Source: Hymenobacter montanus (GTDB taxonomy: Bacteria; Bacteroidota; Bacteroidia; Cytophagales; Hymenobacteraceae). Taken from it: 64,000 nucleotides of DNA. The DNA is taken from positions 34,233 through 98,232 of the forward strand of contig NZ_JACXAD010000022.1 of the NCBI RefSeq assembly GCF_014699115.1, in the 5' to 3' direction. A model generated the notes under the pieces. The model made no database searches. It was not told the origin of the DNA and saw only the letters and a list, made by a program, of their open reading frames with translations. Numbering within the stretch: the stretch's first letter is position 1; every line of letters starts with the position of its first letter. The translations under genes and the position numbers were made by a program. This document shows positions 8,396 through 16,900 of the stretch, in pieces.

Positions 8396-8632
8396 ATGGC
8401 CACCAACACCCCCACACCTGGCTTGAATCAGCAACAAGAAAACGCCCTGCAGGAAGTCGTTAAAGTCATCGACGAAGCCGTGGCCAGCGGCCGCATTGCG
8501 CCCACCGTGCGCACGGTCTTCAACCAGCTCATGACCCAGACGCGCGCTATCAATGCCGGCGTACCGCAACCCGGCAGCATTTCGGCCGCCGCCGCCATGG
8601 TCGAAATCTCGGCCCGTACAGTCGCTCAATAA
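8396..8632 (+). CDS. Small unknown protein
   Basis: A 78-residue protein starting at ATG 8396. It is helical (LNQQQENALQEVVKVIDEAV) with an Ala-rich C-terminus. No family is recognised. It lies in the rightward operon between the nuclease and a 225-residue unknown gene. Confidence 0.5.
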   Translation: MATNTPTPGLNQQQENALQEVVKVIDEAVASGRIAPTVRTVFNQLMTQTRAINAGVPQPGSISAAAAMVEISARTVAQ

Positions 8633-8658
8633 CACGTCCCCTTTTAATCATCTCCATC

Positions 8659-9336
8659 ATGCTTACCCAAGCCGAAAACGCCGAAGCCCGGCGCAATTAC
8701 ACATACTTCGAAGACCAATGCACGGCCTACAAAGCCCTCCTCGCGACTGCTAGCCTCCCCTTCTCGACAGACCTAGACGTCGTGACTTCAGCCTACCGGC
8801 AGCAGCTCTTTGATGGGCTGCTCAAAATCGACCAGGGCCTAAAAGCCCGCTACGAGTTGTTGCGCACCGAAGAGGGCCGGCAGAAACTCGTCGCGGAAAC
8901 CATAAACCTTGATGGCCACGACGTAATTGACGAGGTCGCCACGTCGCTGCAGCAGCTGCGAGCCACTTACCAGCGGATTGGGTTGCCTGGTAATGAGGGC
9001 TACCTCCATCAAGCGATTCATTTCGATTCCTTTGCCAGCATGTTCAACCTGGACCTGGGCAAAGCACTCGACGGGCAAACTATCAAGTGGGCCGGCAACG
9101 AGCATGTGTTGGCCTACTTCCAACAGTTGGCCACCTTCCTCACGGGGTGGAAGACGTTGGTGGCCGCCACAATAAAGCAGGGGGCTTCTGTGCAAGACGC
9201 CGTAATGTACCTGCCCGACTTTTTTGAATCCGACCTGGGCATCATGACAAACGAACCGGTAAGGGTTGACGAAAAGCGCCTGCACTTTCGGATGGGCCAG
9301 CACCGCCTGTCGCAAAACATTCCCCGCCCCAAGTAG
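8659..9336 (+). CDS. Unknown 225-residue protein
   Basis: A soluble, helical, acidic protein without signal peptide, membrane span or motif that I recognise. It is spaced 26 bases after the preceding gene, and its stop codon touches the start of the next, so all are probably co-transcribed. No function can be assigned. Confidence 0.6.
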   Translation: MLTQAENAEARRNYTYFEDQCTAYKALLATASLPFSTDLDVVTSAYRQQLFDGLLKIDQGLKARYELLRTEEGRQKLVAETINLDGHDVIDEVATSLQQLRATYQRIGLPGNEGYLHQAIHFDSFASMFNLDLGKALDGQTIKWAGNEHVLAYFQQLATFLTGWKTLVAATIKQGASVQDAVMYLPDFFESDLGIMTNEPVRVDEKRLHFRMGQHRLSQNIPRPK

Positions 9337-9569
9337 TGGCCACCCCCACCTCGTCGACCGTCCGCTGCGCTCCGATGCAGGCGGGCGGTCTACTGGGCCG
9401 GGCCCGACAAACGCGCCAGCCCTATACCACGTCGGATATCCGCTACGTGGCCACTCATTATCCCCATACCACCGCGAAGGCCTGCGCGGCTGCCCTGGGC
9501 CGTACCGTGGGCAGCGTCCGGCAGTTTATCCAAGCCCGGCCCGAACTGCACAAGCGCGGCCAGCCGTGA
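9336..9569 (+). CDS. Small helix-turn-helix/SANT-like protein
   Basis: A 77-residue ORF; the GTG at 9336 or the ATG at 9375 may be the start. The part YTTSDIRYVATHYPHTTAKA followed by CAAALGRTVGSVRQF resembles the SANT/Myb-like or GcrA-like helix-turn-helix in which Y-x3-D-x2-Y leads into a recognition helix. It is probably a DNA-binding accessory protein of the element. Confidence 0.5.
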   Translation: MATPTSSTVRCAPMQAGGLLGRARQTRQPYTTSDIRYVATHYPHTTAKACAAALGRTVGSVRQFIQARPELHKRGQP

Positions 9570-9594
9570 GCCATTCCTCTTCTCTTTAATTCTC

Positions 9595-9879
9595 ATGTCA
9601 GAAACGTTTTCCACCGAATCCGCCGCCCTGGTCGCAGCCGGCACCACGGCAGAAGTTGTTCTCGCCTTGGCCAACGAATCCGCGCTTGCTTCGCCTGGCG
9701 AGACTTACCTCTCATTACCGGCGGCCGCCGCCATGCTGGGCCTTTCGGTTCGGCAACTCAAGCGCCTGCGTTGCCGCTGGAGCTTACCTATTCACCGCCA
9801 CGGCCACCACAAAAGGATTGCTTACGAGACGATAATCAACCTACGCACCGTTGTCATCACTTTGGCCGCCCATGTTTAG
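9595..9879 (+). CDS. Excisionase-like helix-turn-helix protein
   Basis: A 94-residue protein. Residues about 38-85 (YLSLPAAAAMLGLSVRQLKR, then HKRIAYETI) match the HTH_17/excisionase fold. Its end overlaps the start of the tail-hub-like gene by 8 bases, so the two genes are translationally coupled. It may regulate excision or the downstream gene. Confidence 0.6.
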   Translation: MSETFSTESAALVAAGTTAEVVLALANESALASPGETYLSLPAAAAMLGLSVRQLKRLRCRWSLPIHRHGHHKRIAYETIINLRTVVITLAAHV

Positions 9880-10951
9880 CCTCAATTGTCAACTGTTTAT
9901 TGGCTCGCTGGAACTCGACTTCGTGCACGAGGTGACCATTGAAAGCTCGTGGCAGAAGTTTACCGACACGGCCACTATCACGCTGCCGCGCAAGATAAAA
10001 ATTCTGAGCGGCCAACAACTGCCTGACGTGATTCAGGTCGGTGATGTGGTGGTAATTCGCTACGGCTACAACGGCGAGTACCGCACCGAATTTACCGGCG
10101 TGGTGTCGGCCCTGAAAAGTGGCAGTCCTTTTACCGTGTCGTGCGAGGATTTCATGTGGTATTTTAAGCGTAAAGCCGTTAGCTATAGCTGGCGCAGCAT
10201 TACCCTGACCGAATTGCTTACCTACCTTCAGCACGAGTATCTGGAGTATTTCCCGCCACGCGGGTTTGAATTCAAGGTGCTGGGAGAAGTCAATCTAGGT
10301 AAGTATCTGATTAATCAAGCCACAGCCGCGCAGGTATTTGATGACCTGAAAAAGCGGTTTCTGCTTAATTTCTTCTTTCGCGAAGGGGTGCTCTACGCTA
10401 ATAAGCCCTACGAAGAGCAGGCCGAGCGGCACCGCTACGGCTTTACCCAAAACGTGATTGAGTCGGACCTGACGTTTGTTAAAGCTAATGACCAGTCCAT
10501 TATCTTTCGCGGGGCCAGCACGCAGCCGGATGGCAAAAAGGTGGCCTTTGACTACAACCCGCGCACTGACGTGGTACACATCAACGCGCCGAAGGAACGC
10601 CGCCACAAAGGCGACGCGGTACCCACCCCCGCCGTGACCGCCGCCACAGGAAAGGCCAGCGGCAACGGACAAATACGCACCTTGCTCGTGCCCCCCGGAC
10701 TGAATGGAAAAGAACTAGAAAAGGCCGTGCGGGCGGCAGCGGCCCAGATTTGTTTTGATGGGTACCGGGGCGAAGGCCTGCTCAGCTTCGGCCTGCCCAT
10801 TGCCAACCACGGCGATATTGCCGACCTGCACGACCCCGACTATCCCGAACGTAGTGGAGCGTACTACATTGATGCTGTAACCAAGACGTTCGGCATCAAT
10901 GGCAGCCGGCGTAAGATTAAGTTGGGACCGAAGGCCCCGCCTGAAACTTAA
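9872..10951 (+). CDS. Phage baseplate-hub (late control D/gpP-like) protein inside the mobile element
   Basis: A 359-residue protein starting at the ATG at 9872. It is collinear with the prophage hub at 25617-26618. Shared features are the N-terminal ESSW-DTAT segment, VQVGD-YGY/YDGE-TEF, NRSW/SYSWR-TL, and a C-terminal block FDGYRGEGLLSFGLP, SGAYYIDAV, RRKIKLG versus the prophage's KYDGYRGDFTGFGVP, SGRYLVDAV, RRKVTLG. In phages this protein forms the ring joining the tail tube to the spike. No other tail gene lies nearby in the element, so the role here is unknown. It is coupled to the preceding HTH gene. Confidence 0.8.
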   Translation: MFSLNCQLFIGSLELDFVHEVTIESSWQKFTDTATITLPRKIKILSGQQLPDVIQVGDVVVIRYGYNGEYRTEFTGVVSALKSGSPFTVSCEDFMWYFKRKAVSYSWRSITLTELLTYLQHEYLEYFPPRGFEFKVLGEVNLGKYLINQATAAQVFDDLKKRFLLNFFFREGVLYANKPYEEQAERHRYGFTQNVIESDLTFVKANDQSIIFRGASTQPDGKKVAFDYNPRTDVVHINAPKERRHKGDAVPTPAVTAATGKASGNGQIRTLLVPPGLNGKELEKAVRAAAAQICFDGYRGEGLLSFGLPIANHGDIADLHDPDYPERSGAYYIDAVTKTFGINGSRRKIKLGPKAPPET

Positions 10952-11044
10952 CTATAATTCCCTTGCCGTCGCCGGTGGCTACCCTGACCTTTATACTTCA
11001 TCAGGTTTCGTTGACTTGATGGCCAACAGTATGTTTTTCATCCG

Positions 11045-11075
11045 AAAACCCCGCCTGCTTCAGACGGGGCTTTTT
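11045..11075 (+). terminator. Rho-independent terminator
   Basis: Hairpin CCCCGcCTG / CAGaCGGGG followed by TTTTT, about 90 bases after the tail-hub-like gene and just upstream of the 66-residue gene. Confidence 0.75.
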
Positions 11076-11093
11076 CGTGCCCACGCCCAGTTC

Positions 11094-11294
11094 ATGAGCA
11101 CCAGCGCCACCCTTCGCCGTCAAGCCAACCTCGACACGCGTAACCGCAAGATTCGGGACGCCTTTTACCAGCGCTACACCCGCGTGCCGCGCGAACGAAA
11201 GCCCGACCGCGGCCAGGTGGTAGCTCAGTTGCCCGAGAAGTTCTTCTTAAGCATAGCAACGCTGGAAAAGCTGCTTTATGCGGCCGTGAAGTAA
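11094..11294 (+). CDS. Small basic unknown protein
   Basis: A 66-residue basic protein starting at ATG 11094. It has an N-terminal helix rich in Arg (RRQANLDTRNRKIRDAFYQR) and a C-terminal segment FFLSIATLEKLL. The layout resembles small DNA-binding or regulatory proteins of mobile elements, but the family is not recognised. It is flanked by terminators on both sides. Confidence 0.5.
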   Translation: MSTSATLRRQANLDTRNRKIRDAFYQRYTRVPRERKPDRGQVVAQLPEKFFLSIATLEKLLYAAVK

Positions 11295-11299
11295 AGAGG

Positions 11300-11333
11300 A
11301 AAAGCCCCGCTGGCATGTGCTGGCGGGGCTTTT
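11300..11333. terminator. Bidirectional terminator
   Basis: Hairpin AAAAGCCCCGC / GCGGGGCTTTT between the convergent 66-residue (+) and 54-residue (-) genes. Confidence 0.8.
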
Positions 11334-11336
11334 CTG

Positions 11337-11501
11337 TTATTGAAGCTGTATTACTATCACAAAAAGGTCATCGCCATCAATGCGCCTTACTGTGCTTGCA
11401 CTTACCACAGAGTAGTCGTAGCGCCCTGAAAATGTATCTAACCAAGATTGGAGCTCTCCATTCGCTATCTCGTCGGCTGTAAATGACTGCGTTTTTACCA
11501 T
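11337..11501 (-). CDS. Small unknown protein (54 residues)
   Basis: An ORF reading M-V-K-T-Q-S-F-T-A-D-E, with SGRYDYSVVSASTVRRIDGD and a hydrophobic end DLFVIVIQLQ. It fills an otherwise empty stretch and ends exactly at the bidirectional terminator. Its composition looks protein-like, with an alternating beta pattern at the C-terminus. The family is not recognised. Confidence 0.5.
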   Translation of the reverse strand: MVKTQSFTADEIANGELQSWLDTFSGRYDYSVVSASTVRRIDGDDLFVIVIQLQ

Positions 11502-11603
11502 AAAAAAGGAATAAAAGGTGAGCCCCTAAGGTAGTAAAAATGCCGGCCGTCCCATCTGCTCCAGACTGACCGTGTTGAGCATAAATCCGCCGCCTTTGTT
11601 AAG

Positions 11604-11948
11604 TTATTCTTTGTCGCCAAACCACTCGCGCACGGCTGCTTCGCTCACAATGTATTTGCGGCCTACTCTCTGATGACGCAACCCACCACGGCGCGGTTTC
11701 ACAACCAACAACTCGCGGATTTTTGTCTGACCGCAGCCCATGCGCATTGTTAAGCGGTCGTCGTAACCGCGGCCTGGAGTAGGCTTAGTCCCTAAGTGGT
11801 AAGTACGGGTGCCGACCTCGGCAATGGCACGCGCGGCCCCGACAGCTGCAGCGACTTCAGCAAGTACCCGCGTTTCGGCTGGATTACTCAGCGTGACACT
11901 GATAATTTGGCCACTAGTCACGGTAAGAGTGAGTGGAGCGTTATCCAT
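11604..11948 (-). CDS. Helix-turn-helix/excisionase-like protein
   Basis: A 114-residue protein on the strand opposite to the relaxase. The C-terminal half (MGCGQTKIRELLVVKPRRGG, then VGRKYIVSEAAVREWF) fits the excisionase/HTH_17 fold, in which a recognition helix is followed by a beta wing. The N-terminal half is beta-rich. It diverges from the relaxase across about 290 bases and may regulate mobilization or excision. Confidence 0.65.
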   Translation of the reverse strand: MDNAPLTLTVTSGQIISVTLSNPAETRVLAEVAAAVGAARAIAEVGTRTYHLGTKPTPGRGYDDRLTMRMGCGQTKIRELLVVKPRRGGLRHQRVGRKYIVSEAAVREWFGDKE

Positions 11949-12235
11949 AGTTGTTCTTTAAGAGACGGTACTACATTTTGCTGACGAATGTACTCCCACG
12001 CCATAATGACCCTGTTCATGGATTACGAGCTTGCTTTATTTCAGCCAGTGAGCACACAAATGTTGCAATCATAATCGCCTGACAACTAGCTTACGGTTGA
12101 CCTAGGGTTTTTCCGACGGCCAAGACGAATGTGTAACTCATTACGCATCGGTTGGGACTGAAAAAACGCTTCTATTGTCTCTACCGGCTGCTATGTGTAA
12201 CCCATTACGCATTGCGGCTTCTACCCCACCCCGTC
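11949..12235. other. Gap before the relaxase gene, candidate oriT
   Basis: No gene was found. It contains two direct copies of GTGTAACYCATTACGCAT (12131-12148 and 12195-12212), differing at one base, just upstream of the relaxase start. MOBV relaxases usually act at an oriT beside their own gene, so this is the best candidate for the nick region. Confidence 0.45.
12131..12212. repeat. Direct repeat pair upstream of relaxase
   Basis: The 18-base copies GTGTAACTCATTACGCAT and GTGTAACCCATTACGCAT start 64 bases apart. Each has a short imperfect inner dyad (GTAA / TTAC). Confidence 0.75.
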
Positions 12236-13585
12236 ATGCCCTACGCCATTTTCCTCGTCAGCAAGGTTACCACTCCGGGCATGGCCACTAGTGTCACCCA
12301 GCACAATCTTCGACTCGAAGACACGCCCAACGCGGACCCGGCCCGCACTTGGCTCAACCAGGAGTACGTGAATCAGGAACACCTCCCGTACCTGCAGATG
12401 GCCAACGAACGCCTGGCGGAACTTGACCTGGTGCCGCGCCGGCGGGATGCGGTGCGCCTGGTAGAGTTGGTGCTGACGGCCAGCGCCGATGGCTTTGCCC
12501 GTGCGGCCGATGGGTTGGTGCCCGACATGCGCGACTCGGCGTGGGTAAAGGATAATCTCAAGTTCGTGCGCGAGCAGTTCGGGGAGAAGAACGTGGTCGG
12601 CGCCATGCTGCACCAGGACGAAATCACGCCCCACCTACACGTGCTCGTGGTGCCCCTCACGCCGGACGGACGGCTCAGTTGCCGGGACGTGTTCAGCCCG
12701 GCCCGCCTGCACCAGCTGCAAACCGACTACGCCAAAGCGATGGCCCCCCACGGACTGGAGCGGGGCATCAAGTACAGCACCGCCAACCACGAGGACGTGC
12801 GTCGCTACCACGGGGCCCAGCTGATGAGCAAGGAGCAGCTGGCGGACTTGGCAAAGCCGTTACACCCCGCTCCACATCAGCTTCCGACCATGCCCTCGTG
12901 GGGCATCCCGGAGCAACACGTCGTCAAACAGCAGTTTGGCCTCAACACATACCTGTTCAAACTGTTCGACCAATTCAACGACAAGATTAAGCAACTGGCC
13001 ACCGTGGCCACGGCCAACGCCCACGAGCGGGAGAGGGCCCGGGTGATGGAGAAGCGCCTGGCCAGCAGCCAGGACTTGGTGGTAGCAACCCGCGCGGAGC
13101 TGACCGCCACAACCGGTACACTGACCACGCAGGTGCAGCAGCTACAGCAGGAACTCGCCACCCGAACCGCAGAGCTGGCGGAGCAGAAGGGGCGCGCTGA
13201 TAAGAACAACCTGCAGTGTATGCGTTTGGTCATGAAGCATGTGCAGGGGCAGCCGTTATCGGAAAAATCTACGACCTGGGCACAGGAACTGAGCCAGAGG
13301 GACCACCGCAACATCGAAGTCCAATTAGCCAAGCAGCTGCTACTACCCCTGCAGCAGATAACGGACATTGCCCCCGCATTTCTGAAGCACGGCTACGTAC
13401 TGGAGGTGCTCAGCCCAGAGAAGTTTACCCTGACGCACGAGAAGTATGGGATGCGCTACAGCAGTGACGAGCTGCGCCCCAACGGGCGGGACTGCATGGA
13501 GCAGTTCCGGGAGGCAGTGGGGAAAACGAGAGGCCGAGAGCAGGCTGGCCCGGCCCTACCTGGTGACGGTGGGATTGAGATGTAG
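12236..13585 (+). CDS. MOBV (Mob/Pre) relaxase
   Basis: A 449-residue plasmid-recombination/mobilization relaxase, taking the ATG at 12236 as start. The metal-binding three-His motif H-x-D-E-x2-P-H-x-H appears as HQDEITPHLHVLVV (about residues 122-135). The N-terminal motif around VTQHNLRLED, and a coiled-coil C-terminal half (about 250-370) rich in Gln, Glu and Leu, match the family. It should nick oriT and pilot the strand into a recipient using another element's secretion system. The direct repeats just upstream are the likely target. Confidence 0.9.
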   Translation: MPYAIFLVSKVTTPGMATSVTQHNLRLEDTPNADPARTWLNQEYVNQEHLPYLQMANERLAELDLVPRRRDAVRLVELVLTASADGFARAADGLVPDMRDSAWVKDNLKFVREQFGEKNVVGAMLHQDEITPHLHVLVVPLTPDGRLSCRDVFSPARLHQLQTDYAKAMAPHGLERGIKYSTANHEDVRRYHGAQLMSKEQLADLAKPLHPAPHQLPTMPSWGIPEQHVVKQQFGLNTYLFKLFDQFNDKIKQLATVATANAHERERARVMEKRLASSQDLVVATRAELTATTGTLTTQVQQLQQELATRTAELAEQKGRADKNNLQCMRLVMKHVQGQPLSEKSTTWAQELSQRDHRNIEVQLAKQLLLPLQQITDIAPAFLKHGYVLEVLSPEKFTLTHEKYGMRYSSDELRPNGRDCMEQFREAVGKTRGREQAGPALPGDGGIEM

Positions 13586-13683
13586 TGTCTCACGAAAAGT
13601 CCTGTCTGACGCGCTTGGTTCTACACGTACGCAAGCTCGGAGTGAATTCTTACCTCACGGCCCAGCGCAAATAGTGATTATAT

Positions 13684-13974
13684 ATGCCTGCTTCGGTTGA
13701 ATTTGTTACCCCAATAGAGCATCAAAAATTAATTGAGGAGGTCCGCGAACTGCGAATGCTTGTTGCTGACCTGTTAGAATCGCTCGACGACGACGTGGAC
13801 ACCAAGACGGCCCTCAAGCTCACCGGCATCAAGTCGCGCACCACGCTCATCGCCGAACGCCAACGGCGCGGCACTCTGATTAGGCATTCCAAACTCGGCC
13901 GTAGCTGTATGTACTCCCGCGCTTCCTGCCTGGCATACAAACGCGCCCACCGGCTGCTGGTCGGTTATTGTTAA
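13684..13974 (+). CDS. Excisionase-like helix-turn-helix protein next to the attachment site
   Basis: A 96-residue protein with an acidic N-terminal helix (EEVRELRMLVADLLESLDDD) followed by the HTH fold TALKLTGIKSRTTLIAERQR and GRSCMYSRASCLAY. This is the layout of HTH_17/excisionase-type proteins in Bacteroidetes elements. It is the last gene before the tRNA-fMet attachment site, a typical place for a recombination directionality factor. Confidence 0.65.
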   Translation: MPASVEFVTPIEHQKLIEEVRELRMLVADLLESLDDDVDTKTALKLTGIKSRTTLIAERQRRGTLIRHSKLGRSCMYSRASCLAYKRAHRLLVGYC

Positions 13975-14036
13975 AAAAGACGCCTTTGACGGGTAGGTAA
14001 TTTAATGCGTGTACCCCTACGTGTACCCCGAGAAAG

Positions 14037-14071
14037 AAAAAAGGCCGTTCCCACATTGGAAATGGCCTTTT
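14037..14071. terminator. Terminator between element and tRNA
   Basis: Hairpin AAAAGGCCgTTCC / GGAAaTGGCCTTTT. It would end both the rightward element transcript and the leftward tRNA transcript. Confidence 0.8.
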
Positions 14072-14074
14072 AGG

Positions 14075-14147
<73 letters not shown>

Positions 14148-14683
14148 CTGTTTATGATGCAAAGGTAGGGTAATTTTTGGGTAACACCATAAAAAAAGTA
14201 GTTTTGATGCCTTAGACGCGGTGAAGGCGTGGTTCTCAGCCAGAAAAAAACACGGCTGCCGAGTACCGGGGGGCCGCTACCATACAAACCTTACGTTCAG
14301 CCCGAGTTTCTTTCGTTGCTATGGGCTCGTTCTCTTGCACGAGGTCTCGTACAGCCACGCTGGTAGTCTTGCCGGAGCGGCCGCTGTTGGTAGTAAGCAC
14401 TACCACCGCCACTTACGCTCCTGAAGCTGCCGGCGAAGGCCTGACATCGGAGTTGCCGGACGTCGACGTGGGTGTCCGGCAGCGCCTGGTGGATGCGGAC
14501 GGCCCCTTACCGTTGGCAACTTTGGGCGCTGGTGCGGAAACCGGAGGGCGGCTACCTTTGTGGCCGGTGGCGCCGGCCCAGCGGCAACTGCTGCGCCGCC
14601 GTAGGTTGAACGGCGCGGGCAGTTGGCATTGGTCGGGGCTCCCGGCCCGCCTCATCTTATTTGCCGCCCGCTTTTGCTTGCTT
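14148..14683. other. Intergenic stretch without a convincing gene
   Basis: The 536 bases between the tRNA and the MFS gene. An open frame runs in phase into the MFS gene from 14321, but its Arg/Pro/Leu-rich translation has no membrane or domain signature. It is probably the untranslated promoter region of the exporter gene. Confidence 0.5.
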
Positions 14684-15937
14684 ATGTCCGACCAACGCCC
14701 ACCCGCTCTCGGCTTCATCTTCATCACGATTCTGATTGACGTCATTGGGTTAGGCATCATCATTCCGGTGGTGCCCAAGCTTATTCAGCAGCTCACGGGC
14801 GAGGGGCTGAGCCGGGCGTCGGAGTATTCGGGCTGGCTCACCTTTGCCTATGCCAGCGCGCAGTTCTGCTTTGCGCCGGTAGTAGGGGGCCTGAGCGACA
14901 AGCTGGGGCGGCGGCCGGTGCTGCTGGGGGCCCTGCTGGGCCTGGGGCTCGACTACGTCTTTCTGAGCTTCGCCCCTACTTTGGCGTGGCTGTTCGTGGG
15001 GCGCGTGCTGGCGGGCATCACGGGGGCCAGCTTTACCACGGCCACGGCCTACATCGCCGACATCAGCGCGCCGGAGAAGCGGGCCCAGAACTTTGGGCTG
15101 GTGGGCGCGGCGTTTGGCATCGGCTTTATCATCGGGCCGGCCATCGGCGGGCTGCTGGCGGATTTCGGGGCCCGGGTGCCGTTTATGGTTGCGGCGGGGC
15201 TGAGCTTATGCAATGTTCTCTACGGGTTTTTCGTGTTGCCCGAGTCGCTGCTGCCCGCGCAGCGGCGGCCGTTTGAGTGGCGCCGGGCCAACCCCGTGGC
15301 CTCGCTGCTGCGGCTGGGCAATTACCCCGCCGTGCTGGGCTTGGTGGCCTCGCTGGTACTGATTTACCTGGCCGGCTCGGCCACGCAGTCGGTCTGGGCC
15401 TTTTACACCATGTACAAGTTTAGCTGGACCGAAAGGCTGGTGGGCATCTCCCTGGGCGTGGTGGGGCTGTTTTCCGGGATCGTGCAGGGTGGGCTGGTGC
15501 GGGTGGCCATCCCGAAGCTGGGCGCGGCCCGGGCCATCGTGGTGGGGCTGCTGTGCTACGCGGTGGGGTTTGTGCTGTTCGCTTTTGCCCCCCGCGGCTG
15601 GCTGATGCTGGTCTTTCTGGCGCCCTACTGCCTGGGGGGACTGGCCGGGCCGGCGCTGCAAGGCACCATCTCGGGCCAGGTGCCGGCCAACGAGCAGGGC
15701 GAGCTGCAGGGCTCGCTCACCAGCCTCCTCAGCGCTACCGGCGTGTTCGGGCCCCTGCTGATGACCCACCTGTTCGGGTATTTCACCCAGCCCGCGGCGC
15801 CAGTGCAGTTTCCGGGGGCGCCGTTCTTGCTCGGCGCCGTGCTGGCGCTGGCCAGCGTGGCCCTGGCCGTGCGCTCCCTTAAAAAGCATCCGCCCGTGGC
15901 GGCCGCGCCCCCTGGTCCGGCCGTATCCGCGCACTAG
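14684..15937 (+). CDS. MFS transporter, Tet-family type
   Basis: A 417-residue transporter with about 12 hydrophobic helices. The start at ATG 14684 gives the normal N-terminus entering TM1 (ALGFIFITILIDVIGLGIII). The MFS motif A between TM2 and TM3 reads GGLSDKLGRRPVLL, and a motif C-like GFIIGPAIGG lies in TM5, both typical of drug/H+ antiporters of the TetA type. It probably exports a small molecule by proton exchange. The natural substrate is unknown, and sequence alone does not imply tetracycline resistance. Confidence 0.85.
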   Translation: MSDQRPPALGFIFITILIDVIGLGIIIPVVPKLIQQLTGEGLSRASEYSGWLTFAYASAQFCFAPVVGGLSDKLGRRPVLLGALLGLGLDYVFLSFAPTLAWLFVGRVLAGITGASFTTATAYIADISAPEKRAQNFGLVGAAFGIGFIIGPAIGGLLADFGARVPFMVAAGLSLCNVLYGFFVLPESLLPAQRRPFEWRRANPVASLLRLGNYPAVLGLVASLVLIYLAGSATQSVWAFYTMYKFSWTERLVGISLGVVGLFSGIVQGGLVRVAIPKLGAARAIVVGLLCYAVGFVLFAFAPRGWLMLVFLAPYCLGGLAGPALQGTISGQVPANEQGELQGSLTSLLSATGVFGPLLMTHLFGYFTQPAAPVQFPGAPFLLGAVLALASVALAVRSLKKHPPVAAAPPGPAVSAH

Positions 15938-16013
15938 CGTCCGGCAAGGAGCGGGGATAGGACTGGCCACCAAATTTCGTATCTTGGCTCAAGTCGCCCT
16001 GCTCCACCCTGCC

Positions 16014-16439
16014 ATGCCCTCTATTACCCTGCCCTTGTTCCAGGTTACACCCCGGCCCGATCTGGGCATTTTGGTGGGCCGCTGGGGCTACCAACCCGAC
16101 CCGTCCGAACTTCCCGCCGTTTACGCGCAGCTGGCCGAGGCTGGGCTGCGCGACGGCTCCCGCTTCTGGCTGCAGGACATTCGCCGCCGCACCCTCAACG
16201 ACCCTTATACTACCCAGTGGCTGCTCGCCGAGTACTTCCCCAACGTGGCGGCACAACTGGGTGGCCGGCTCTACGTGGCGTACCTGGTCAGCCCCGACTT
16301 GCACCACCACATCGTTACCGGGCCTGCGTTTGAGCCCATTGCCTCCTACCAGGACAAGCCTTTCGTACTGGCCTTCTTCGGCAAGGAGGGTGAAGCCATG
16401 GATTGGCTCAACGAGCAACGCACCGCCGACCCTGCTTAA
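16014..16439 (+). CDS. Unknown 141-residue protein
   Basis: A soluble protein starting at ATG 16014. The N-terminus (PRPDLGILVGRWGYQPDPSE, then WLQDIRRRTLND) resembles a STAS-like alpha/beta fold of the kind seen in small Bacteroidetes hypothetical proteins that report a scalar value. No catalytic motif is visible. It stands alone between the exporter and the T9SS genes. Confidence 0.6.
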   Translation: MPSITLPLFQVTPRPDLGILVGRWGYQPDPSELPAVYAQLAEAGLRDGSRFWLQDIRRRTLNDPYTTQWLLAEYFPNVAAQLGGRLYVAYLVSPDLHHHIVTGPAFEPIASYQDKPFVLAFFGKEGEAMDWLNEQRTADPA

Positions 16440-16833
16440 CCCCGGGGTGTGGTCGAACTTGCCGTCGGCCAGCTCTTGCGGTGGCAAGAGCTGTATGCCA
16501 ACAGTTAGAGCGGTTCCCAAGTCAGGGTACCGTTTTCATAGGAATTAAAAATGAAGAATTAAAAATCAGCTGGTCAATTTTTTAATTCTTCATTTTTAAT
16601 TTTTAATTCCTGTGTAAATAGCCACTGTATTGGCGGCAAAGACTATTGACTGTCGAGGGCGCGGATTTTGTACCCGTCGAAAAGATGGTCAGCTATAAAA
16701 CCCATAGTCCGGCACCAGTGTGGCGGGCTCATTACCGCCCGTGTTAATTCGTCGCGGCAGCCCGGCTACGCTGGCCGGGCAGGACCACCTTTTCTATATC
16801 GTTACTTTTGACCGGCTACTTATCTGCCACTAA
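16440..16833. other. Intergenic stretch holding a dispersed repeat
   Basis: No gene is visible. It contains copy 1 of the AT-rich inverted repeat described separately (16519-16610), then low-information sequence up to the terminator of the T9SS gene. Confidence 0.6.
16519..16610. repeat. Dispersed palindromic repeat, copy 1
   Basis: The flank AAGTCAGGGTAC is followed by a long AT-rich inverted repeat whose arms contain AATTAAAAATGAAGAATT and its complement around a GC-richer centre (AGCTGGTC). A second copy lies inverted at 60049-60135. Confidence 0.8.
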
Positions 16834-16837
16834 CACA

Positions 16838-16869
16838 GAAAGAGCGGCCCGCATCAGCAGGCCCCTCTT
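16838..16869 (-). terminator. Terminator of the intact T9SS gene
   Basis: Hairpin AGAGcGGCC / GGCCcCTCT downstream of the leftward T9SS gene. The paralogue's terminator at 18098 has nearly the same sequence. Confidence 0.6.
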
Positions 16870-16900
16870 GCCATGAGGTTTCAACCGGAAGCTGTAAGCG

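Noticed and set aside
14321..14683. Longer start for the MFS transporter
   Set aside because: The extra 121 residues are Arg/Pro-rich with no membrane character. The ATG at 14684 gives the standard N-terminus leading into TM1.
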